Positions 23,450 to 30,869 of a stretch of DNA of 42,444 nucleotides are shown one piece after another (positions within the stretch are counted from its first letter, which is position 1; each line of letters starts with the position of its first letter). A program made the translations under genes and the position numbers. The notes under the pieces were generated by a model that saw nothing but the letters and a program-made list of their open reading frames with translations, did not search any database and was not told where the DNA came from. Source of the stretch: Nymphaea colorata (Eukaryota > Streptophyta > Magnoliopsida > Nymphaeales > Nymphaeaceae); contig NW_022204814.1 of NCBI RefSeq assembly GCF_008831285.2, positions 1 to 42,444 of the forward strand, read 5' to 3'.

Positions 23450-23732
23450 AGATCTGGTCGTTGCAAGGTAGATCGTTGGAGATATGAAGACACATGTTTC
23501 ATTTTTGTGGGTGATGGTTGCAGTCAAAGGCAGCCGTTGATGACTGATCTGTATTCTTCAGAAGCTACATTGTGGAGACTAGGGTTTGATGTTCTCTACC
23601 TCTAGTTATTTCTGTTATATAATTATGAAGTTGAAGGCATGTCGTGGTTGAAGCCTTCGTGGAGAAGGTTTTCTATCAGCCGTGGATCTGCCCTAGTGTC
23701 ATCAAATGTCAGCCGTGGATCTGCCCTAGATT

Positions 23733-23935
23733 GTAAGTTTGTTGCTGCTGTTTACAGCAGAGTTTGGGGCCTTTGTGCCTGTTCATTGGTTAGGCCTTAG
23801 TGCCTGTTTCGTAAGTTTGTTACTGCTATTGACAGCAGAGTTTGGGGCCATTGTGCCTGTTTACTGGTTAGGCGTTAGTGCCTGTTTCGTAAGTTTGTTG
23901 CTGCTGTTGACAGCAGAGTTTGGGGCCTTGGTGCC
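23733..23935 (+). repeat. 78-bp tandem repeat (2.6 units) in the copia leader
   Basis: Units start at 23733, 23811 and 23889, each opening GTAAGTTTGTT and containing ACAGCAGAGTTTGGGGCC. The period of 78 keeps one frame open, so a small open frame (23739-24008) shows three copies of a 26-residue unit with TAEFGA and GLSACFVSLLLL-like hydrophobic segments. Whether it is translated is unknown. Confidence 0.9.
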
Positions 23936-24468
23936 ATTTCTTAAGTTGCTCATTGCTTTGTTATCAGCTTGGATTTGTGCCTTGTGCACAGTTTTGTCCC
24001 GTTACTGAAGAAATTTGGGTGTTGTACGCCGTTGAAGTGCCTTGGTGCCCTGTTTGACTTCTTGCTGGAGGATCTTTCGTTATTGTGCTCTTATTGAGAG
24101 AGTTCCAGAAATTGAAGTTTCCTAATATCAGAGCCAGGTTCTGCAGGATCCAGTTTCCTTTTAATCAAATTGAGGAACTGAGTTTCTTACTGCTGAAGCT
24201 TGCGGCTGTCCTTTGCGAAAATATGTTGCTTCTCTGAAGAGTGTTTGTTGCAAGGCTCTGATTTTTTAATGAACAAGGAGCTAGATCTGCCCTAGATGTT
24301 ATAAAGGGTATTTTTTTTTTATCGCAGAAAACTCCTTATCATCTGCGTTCGATATATTCTCTTCCTGCTGCATATACCAGTGCTGGAATCTACTAGTGCT
24401 GCGACTGCGTGTGATATTGTTGGGTTTTGTGTTGTTGATGAGTCCTTGCCTGACTGATTAATTATAAG

Positions 24469-25613
24469 TTGGACAAAGTGTGTCGGCTGAAGAAGGCTAT
24501 CTATGGACTTAAACAAAGTCCCAGGGCATGGTTCTACAAATTATCCGAGGTGGTTTCACAATGTGGATTTGAACGATCTCCTTTGGATCATTCTCTATTC
24601 ATCAAGAAGACCTCCAAAGGTATAGTTGTCATGATAGTATATGTTGATGACATTATCTTGACAGGTGATTGTGATCAAGAAATCGCTGCTACAAAGGCTT
24701 TCCTTCAAAAGCAGTTTGTCACGAAGGATCTTGGTCACCTGAGATATTTTCTTGGGATTGAAGTTGTGCAGATGGGATTGAAGTTGTGCAGAACAAAGAA
24801 GGTGTAGTATTGTCTCAAAGGAAGTATGTTCTTGACCTACTGCAGGATACAGGGATGCTAGGGACTAAGCCGGCTACTCTCCCTATGAATCCTCGTACTC
24901 ATCTTCATGATGATCAATCAGAACTAGTAGATTCCCGATCTTACAGGTCTCTCATTGGAAAACTGCTTTATGTTACTGTAACAAGACCAGACATTAGTTT
25001 TGTTGTTGAAAAATTAAGCCAGTTCATGGAAAAGCCTAGAAAAGTCCATTGGGATGCTGCGTTGATGGTGTTGAAATACCTAAAGTCATCCCCAGGCAGA
25101 GGCCTCTTCTTTAAGAAAGGTGAATCTCTAGAAGTTGCTGCTTACAGTGATGCTGACTATGCAGGGTCTGTTGATGATAGAAAATCCACAACTGGCTTCT
25201 GTATCTTTGTTGGGGGTAATCTCATATCATGGAGAAGCAAGAAACAAAATGTAGTCGCTAGATCAAGTGCAGAGTTTGAATATAGAGCAATGGCTCAAAC
25301 GGCGACTGAGATGACATGGGTTAAATCTATGCTAACAAATATGGGTATTCATGTTCCTCTTCCTATGAAAATGTATTGTGATAACAAGGCTGCCACGTAT
25401 ATTGCAAACAATCCAGTATTTCATGAAAGAACTAAGCACATTGAGGTGGATTGTCATTATGTTCGGGATCTTATAAAAGAAGGTGTGGTGTCTACGGTTC
25501 ATGTAGCTTCTGAAGATCAGGCGGCAGATTTGTTTACGAAGGCTCTTCCGATTGGTGATTTCTCTAGATGTTACGACAAGCTGAGCATGGTTGATATCTA
25601 TGCTCCAGCTTGA
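24469..25613 (+). pseudogene. Copia polyprotein remnant: reverse transcriptase C-terminus and RNase H
   Basis: The first frame (24469-24807) starts abruptly inside the reverse transcriptase palm with KKAIYGLKQSPRAWF and includes the catalytic YVDD motif. The second frame (24786-25613) covers the connection region and RNase H, with SDADYAG, SSAEFEYRA and YCDNKAA carrying the acidic catalytic residues and the ERTKHIEVD motif near the end. The stop at 25611-25613 abuts the polypurine tract. The frames are split by a 20-bp tandem duplication (24753-24772, 24773-24792) that shifts the frame. SSAEFEYRA differs from the usual SSAEAEYRA. There is no initiation region upstream: stops precede 24469 in this frame. 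Confidence 0.93.
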
Positions 25614-25620
25614 GGGGGAG
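25610..25620 (+). promoter_or_regulatory. Polypurine tract
   Basis: TTGAGGGGGAG ends exactly at the 3' LTR start and is the plus-strand priming site. Confidence 0.88.
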
Positions 25621-25794
25621 TGTTGAAATAAGAAAGTTTATTTTTAAGTGTGGTAGTTATTTGATTATTTAAAAGTTAGAGTTCCCTTTTGTCATTTTAC
25701 AACTTTTTATGTCTTACTTTTGTGACAGCCACAGCCGTGCCCTAATCTCTCTTTAAGTAGAGACTAGGGCACGATAATGACAACATACTTTCAC

Positions 25795-25832
<38 letters not shown>

Positions 25833-25841
25833 CGTTCAACA
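25621..25841 (+). repeat. 3' LTR of the copia element
   Basis: 221 bp, identical to the 5' LTR except for 8 extra bases of CT repeat. Followed by ACA and then the candidate target duplication GGATT. Confidence 0.95.
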
Positions 25842-25945
25842 ACAGGATTCATTATGTGAATTAGATGGAAATTTTAGATCTCTTTTCATCATGTTGCTTG
25901 ACCACTGATGGAGAGGAATTATAACAGTTTGTGTAATTGTTGCAG

Positions 25946-26659
25946 TTGTGAAGCCATTAGTTTTGGATGGAACTGCCAAATCCCATGAACTGTTTCTTGC
26001 TTATGATCATATTTCACTGTCAAAGCTTGAACCACCATTGGTTCTGCAGGAGTTTGTGAACCATGGTGAGACCAACTTTGCATCTTACTTTTTCTGAAGG
26101 TAGCAATTATTGTTGACATTTACTATGAGAATCACATTTGGATTTGCTGTTGAATGTGGATGAAGGTGGTGTACTTTTTAAAGTCTATGTTGTTGGGGAG
26201 ACCTTTAAGGTTGTGAGACGCTTTTCTTTGCCAGATGTCGAACAGTCAAATAATGTTGGACTTGTTCCGCTTCCAAGGGTTTCTTTTACTGCAGCTTCAA
26301 CTGTTGGTGCTTATTTGGATCCACACGTTTTAGGTTAGAGCATTGCATCTGTTCTTAGAATCAATTATTTCCTTTTTGTCCTGCCCTTCTTGAGAAACAT
26401 GTGCATAATTTAGATTCCATTTCTCAACTGTAGACCTTCCTCCATTTCCACTGATTGAGAAACTTGCAGGAGAACTCCGCCAGAGGTTGGTAAGTGTTAT
26501 ATGTGCTATTATTAGTTGAAACCTGTACTCAAGTAAACTACTCCTGGTATGGTGACAACTTACCTTTGAAACAGGGTCTCCTACTGTTCAATATTGACAT
26601 AATGCGAGAGCATGGTTCTGGAGACAACTTTTACGTCATTGACATTAACTACTTCCCTG
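25946..26659 (+). pseudogene. Inositol-tetrakisphosphate 1-kinase (ITPK2/3-type), four-exon fragment
   Basis: Four consecutive exons with GT/AG borders and matching phases: 25946-26065 ([20 protein letters not shown], then [14 protein letters not shown]), 26166-26333 (GGVLFKVYVVGETFKVVRRF, then SLPDV and PRVSFTAAS), 26434-26489 (LPPFPLIEKLAGELRQRL) and 26575-26659 (GLLLFNIDIMREHGSGDNFY, then VIDINYFPG). This is the C-terminal ATP-grasp part of ITPK, which phosphorylates inositol phosphates on the way to phytate. The metal-binding residues of FNID and DINYFPG and the lysine of the KPL motif are present, and no stop interrupts 143 codons. Missing are the N-terminal half and the last exon expected after FPG (a YGKMPGYEH-like segment), not found in the next 2 kb. 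The copia element ends 105 bp upstream. The clean frame suggests recent origin, or a gene whose other exons lie beyond inserted repeats. Confidence 0.88.
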
Positions 26660-28169
26660 GTATGTCTCACTACCAAGGTTAATGTGATGTGCAAAATCTG
26701 CCTTTGACATGACTCAATAATTTAGTCAATATGCTTATTTTCCTTTCCATAAGGTCATCACCTGTATGTTCCATAGGCCTGTGTTGGGCTTCCCAAGTTG
26801 CCTTTTGCTCCTATACCTGTATCCCCTTTTCTGTTTATATAAGTATCCCCTTTTCTGTTTATATAAGCAAGTACATCTGAACATTGAAGGGAATATGTAC
26901 TATGTAGTATTAGTTACTCAACAGTACATTGAGCCACATGAAGTCATTAGTTCCAGAGATGGCCATAATGATGGCTTTGGCCAACTTTCATTACAGCTGT
27001 CCATGTCACAACCCAAGTTTTGACACCAATCTTTTTTTTGTTTTTCCTAGATATGATAGAGATGAACAGCGAGTCTTTAAAAAGTAAATCAAATCCTGAG
27101 TAATGACCAAACAAAGCAGACCCAAAACAAAGAAGGACAACATCCCAAAGAACCAAGTAGAGCCCAAACAAAAGACTACATCGACTCAATTGACAATAAC
27201 CACCAAAACACCAGACTCGACTCAATGCTTAGATCGCTAATGCCCGTCTGTCGCAAAACTGAAGGGGTCAAAAAGCCACCAGTCAATCAAGAGCTACTTG
27301 TAGAGGTAGAAGGGAAAGGGTCAAAAGGCTTTGGGTATGGAAATATCCAATCATAGGTGGAGAGTAGTTCGGCAAAATAGATATATAATTACATCAAAAC
27401 AGAATTAGTATACATCTCAGGACTACTACCCATAAGTTGTAGGTTTCATGCCATACCATGGGCTATAGCTTGCCAAACATAGTAACACCTTCCATTATGG
27501 GTTACAAAGTTACACCGACAATCCAACCCTTATCAAGAAAGGGCGAGGGCTCGACCCTTGCTGGATCGATGAGGGTCAAAAAGCAATCTAGATGCTGCTG
27601 CTCCGATCCTTACCATCCAGCCAAGGTTGACAATTGACAGGTGGCTGCTCCTCATTCTTGGGGATTTAGCCAAGTGCAGTGTCTATTTTCTGCCAATATT
27701 CATTTGCTTTCTCTTCTTCTCTTTCTCCATTTTCGCTTCTTGTGGTTAATGTGTGCTGCAATACTTTCAGAAATGGGAACCTTTATCACCTCAACAGCAC
27801 CATGGGAGTTCAATTGTTGAAGTATATCAGATCATAGAGGAGGTATATGCACAGTTACCCTTGTGTGTGTATGTGCATGCACACATGTGCATGTATACAT
27901 GTGTGCTATGTGATGGATATTCCAATTTACAATGCCTACAAATAAGAAAGGTGCATTGTTGAAATACTAGAGACATTCGGCTTTGGGTTGACTAAAGATC
28001 TCAAAAAAGCAGTAAAGTGTCGCATTGATGAGATTCAATAAAGAGTTAGTACACTGCAACTCAGCTCCTGCTGAATTGTTCTTTCAACCCACCCTAAAAT
28101 CCTTCCCATCTGGGAGTTTACCCAACGCATTACCAGCATTCCTGATATTGATTCGACCTACAAGCACAT
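26660..28169. other. Non-coding stretch, no gene recognised
   Basis: It contains a perfect 24-bp tandem pair (26819-26842, 26843-26866, GTATCCCCTTTTCTGTTTAT) and an alternating purine-pyrimidine tract (27863-27905, TGTGTGTATGTGCATGCACA). A small open frame (27753-27962) starts with QKWEPLSPQQHHGSSIVEVY; I could not match it to a family. The expected last ITPK exon is not visible. Confidence 0.4.
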
Positions 28170-28735
28170 GCAAAAACCAAGGTTAGAAGGCATACAAAAT
28201 AGCTCATAAATCATCAGTTTAAATCATAAGCTAGAGCGCTCATGTTGTGCAAATGATATGTCTTTCATTTAAGCTAGAGTGCTCATGTTGTGCAAATGAT
28301 ATGTCCTTCATTTATCCTCAGTACCGTACAAGCATTAGGATGCATTTCGCATCAATATTGTTGAATCTCTAGAAGGGATGACAAAATATGAATATAAAGG
28401 AACCATTCTCCACGTCTTAGAAAATCCTTAGAAAATCGAAAAGAGGAGTAGAGTAGATATTGACCCAAGGATTGCACATCCACGAAAGGTCATTGCATTC
28501 AATTCCTCTAAGTTCAGCCTAAATGCCATTCATCTCTTGGCAGGCACCTTTTTTTGTTTTTCTTGCTTTTTTTCTTTTGCATTGAGCTTTTTGCCTTTTT
28601 CTTTCTTTTTTCTTTCTTGTTTTTGATTTTTTTTTAGGCTGACCTTCACCTTTGAGAGAATACCTCACCACCCCAAAGGGCAAAGACTACTAAAGACTAC
28701 TACGGAGCTCTACCGCTTTGGTGGTGATGTGAATC
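28170..28735 (-). repeat. Dispersed repeat family R, inverted partial copy
   Basis: Its reverse complement matches the second half of the 8260-9790 and 13378-14880 repeats, including the CTTTGGTGGT/GAGCTC(T)ACCGC block at 28710-28725 and the CCTTTGAGAGAATACCTCAC block at 28650-28669. It holds only part of the family sequence. Confidence 0.72.
28228..28313. repeat. 43-bp tandem duplication
   Basis: Units 28228-28270 and 28271-28313 share GCTCATGTTGTGCAAATGAT and differ at two positions by eye. Confidence 0.92.
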
Positions 28736-28937
28736 TCACCGTTGTTCATTTAGATCCATGGTGCTCCTAGATCTACAGCAAAAGAAACACACTCTTATTG
28801 ATAGACTGAGCTTTGCTTTGAATATTTTTAATTTTAACTCTCGCTCAACAAACATATGCTGGTTTGACAGTTTTATTCTTGATGCTTGTATGGCTATTTT
28901 CTCTCCTTTCTAGATTGCTTGGTTATTCATATTTCAG

Positions 28938-29397
28938 ATGCAACGGATGCCTAGAACATGACAAGGCTTTCTTCATGCACTCAATGGTAGACTTGGGAAA
29001 AGGATGAACACCCTCTCGGTGCCACTAGAACTAGTGTGTTGTATTTCACAGGCAGATTTTTCTGACAAAAAATCATATCTAAAATTGCAGAAAAGGCAGG
29101 TTTGTGGTCTGTAGATTCTTCATGGTGTAGTTGTGAGATCTTCTTTTCCAATCTAGGAGTGAACTTTTGCTTTTTCTGTTTTTCTTTAGTAGTTAAATAT
29201 ACTAGAAGAGGACTGCGATGCCATACGTTGAGTCAGACAGTCCTTTTGACAAAGATTGAAGAATATGAGGTATTGCCCCTGCACTTGCAGGTGGTGATCT
29301 TACAGGTGATGTCTATCACTAGGCAGATGGTTACCATCTTAATGTCAAATTATATGAGAAGCTGCTATTTAGTGTTTTTGTCATATTGGACGAGTGA
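28938..29397 (+). pseudogene. MUN-domain protein (PATROL1/unc-13 homolog) fragment
   Basis: Exon 1 (28938-29099, after TTTCAG, donor GTTTGT) reads GFLHALNGRLGKRMNTLSVP, then LELVCCISQADFSDKKSYLK and LQKRQ. A TGA at 28959-28961 replaces what is probably an arginine. A second block reads TVLLTKIEEYEVLPLHLQ (about 29238-29290) and then, in another frame, GDLTGDVYH, a TAG stop, ADGYHLNVKLYEKLLFSVFV and ILDE (to 29397). The stop stands where the family has tryptophan (HWADGYHLN). Sequence usual between these two blocks is missing. Plant unc-13-like proteins with MUN domains act in exocytosis; PATROL1 promotes delivery of a proton pump to the plasma membrane. Two nonsense codons and an internal deletion make this a pseudogene. 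Confidence 0.8.
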
Positions 29398-29967
29398 ATT
29401 TGTTGGCAAGGGTTAGCTAGGGGATACATTAATTTGTCTATCAAGCGAAATGATTTGTGGGGAGAAACCGAAAGCCGACAAAAAAAATGTAGAATTTATT
29501 TTACAAGGATGGATTGTTAAGAATGGTGCGGAGCACCAACGGTCATGTTTTTTCCTTTGAATGATTGAGGGAACAAACGAGGTTTTGCACATAAATCAGG
29601 TTTTTTGAGAAATTAGATTTGCAAAAGTCTGTCAATACTAGTTATATATTTTATCCTTTTATGGCTGAAATGACAAAAATGCCTTCAAAAACATAGAAAA
29701 GAACTCCGTCTAAAGAAAAAATTGGAAGGAGAGTTCTCTTTTCATTACCATCAGGAACAAAACGTAGCCGAGCTCTACAGATTTTATTGCACATTGATGT
29801 GGATCTGGCATGGCATATTTTAACTGATGTAGCAAAAGGTCTTTTATAAAATCTATTCATCATAAGATAGACCTTAGATCCAGATTTATGATTATTTAGG
29901 AAAAAGGTTGGTTGGATCTAAAATCAGTGGGTCTGATCTGGTTTTCAAATTCTGATGGTTCTGATGG
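29398..29967. other. Non-coding stretch, nothing recognised
   Basis: AT-rich, with no repeat partner elsewhere in the window and no splice-flanked coding block. Confidence 0.4.
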
Positions 29968-30051
29968 TCTCGAAATGCCTACCAAGACATAATGATCTCG
30001 GAACGCCTACTAAGACATAATGATCTTGAAACGCCTACTAAGACATAGGGC
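29968..30051. repeat. 28-bp tandem repeat, three units
   Basis: Units start at 29968, 29996 and 30024 (for example TCTCGGAACGCCTACTAAGA). The same motif occurs once at the start of the related repeat at 39911, so this end has been amplified here. Confidence 0.9.
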
Positions 30052-30324
30052 ATAGTGCATTTCACAAAGGATAGGATGACGATGCCTATGTCATACTACT
30101 TGTTAATTAGGTTGAGCCGGACACTCGTGCTGTTCTCAGCTTGTAATGGTTGCCAAGGAGTCAAGCACCTTGGCGGGTTCAACCCCCTAATTCATGTGCA
30201 TGCAGGGAAATGGTTTGGGGGAGGGGGGGCGTTGGCAGGGCCATGCCCCACTTCACATTTGAGGAACAAAAACAAAAAAAATTAAAATCTCATGTACAAA
30301 TTTTGAAATGTTATTCAACCCTAT
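30024..30324 (+). repeat. Dispersed repeat family D, copy 1
   Basis: Direct-orientation match to 39911-40264, including AGGATGACGATGCCTATGTC, GGTTGAGCCGGA, TTGCCAAGGAGTCAAGCA and CATGTACAAATTTTGAAA. It contains a short hairpin GCCAAGG-loop-CCTTGGC followed by GGGTTCAACCCC, which resembles a tRNA T-arm/B-box, so a SINE-like origin is possible but not shown. Confidence 0.8.
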
Positions 30325-30869
30325 CAACAAAAGATTTTAGGTGCGTTGAACACTTTACCTTTCATTACCCAACTTTTGCCCTTGCTTTTGGGGATTTCTT
30401 TACAATATGACTTATCTTTTTTTTTTTCACATTTATTTGGGATATTTTGGTACTGCAAAGAGGAGAATGTGAAGTCCTCTCACCGTCTTTAGTTCCGTCT
30501 AACTATGGCCGTTGCATCGGGCAGATGTGATTAAATACAGCCGTAAAAAGCCACTAAACTTCAAATCCCCTCTAAGAGTAGCAACTTTAAGAAATAGGTA
30601 GATTTACACCTTTTTAACTCATTTTTCTAAAACCTGTTTTGAAAATTTGTTGTTTTTTAAACGGATCGACCTTTTCTTACAATTTCAAGTAAATAGTAGA
30701 GATTAAAATAAGTTTTTATTATAACGGGACCTTTTAGATATATCCACAGGAGGATTTTCGATCTGCCATTGCTCAATACTCTTACAAGCATATGGTCTTT
30801 CACCAACTTCAAAAAGTTTAATCCTTTTACTATTTCTGGACATGCCTGACAAATTTGGATGCTCAATAC
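30325..30869. other. Spacer 3' of the JMJ21 pseudogene
   Basis: AT-rich. The minus strand from 30870 down to 30657 stays open in one frame, continuing the last JMJ21-like exon, but the encoded residues no longer resemble the family to my eye. Nothing else recognised. Confidence 0.4.

Larger units (their letters stand above)
23027..25841 (+). mobile_element. Defective Ty1/copia LTR retrotransposon
   Basis: A 2.8-kb element with two direct LTRs (23027-23239 and 25621-25841) starting TGTTGAAA and ending TTCAACA. It has a primer-binding site TGGTATCAGAGC directly after the 5' LTR and a polypurine tract TTGAGGGGGAG directly before the 3' LTR. The interior keeps only the C-terminal part of reverse transcriptase plus RNase H (24469-25613). 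Gag, protease, integrase and the N-terminal reverse transcriptase are gone, replaced by about 1.2 kb of leader-like DNA. A candidate target duplication GGATT lies at 23022-23026 and 25845-25849, but three extra bases ACA follow the 3' LTR. The LTRs match except for CT-tract length, so insertion is recent and must have used proteins from another element. Confidence 0.93.

Noticed and set aside
24319-24516. Minus-strand open frame across the start of the copia coding remnant
   Set aside because: It is the antisense shadow of the leader/reverse transcriptase junction and has no motif.
27753-27962. Candidate last exon of ITPK
   Set aside because: The residues (QKWEPLSPQQHHGSSIVEVY) do not resemble the expected YGKMPGYEH-like end, and no matching acceptor phase was found.
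28228-28313. Short regular repeat considered as a CRISPR-like array
   Set aside because: Only two adjacent 43-bp units without spacers, in plant nuclear DNA; a simple tandem duplication explains it.
30137-30196. Possible Helitron 3' end: hairpin GCCAAGG...CCTTGGC followed by GGGTTCAACCCC and CTAAT
   Set aside because: The related repeat at 39970-40090 keeps homology past the CTAA on the same side, so the element does not end there.
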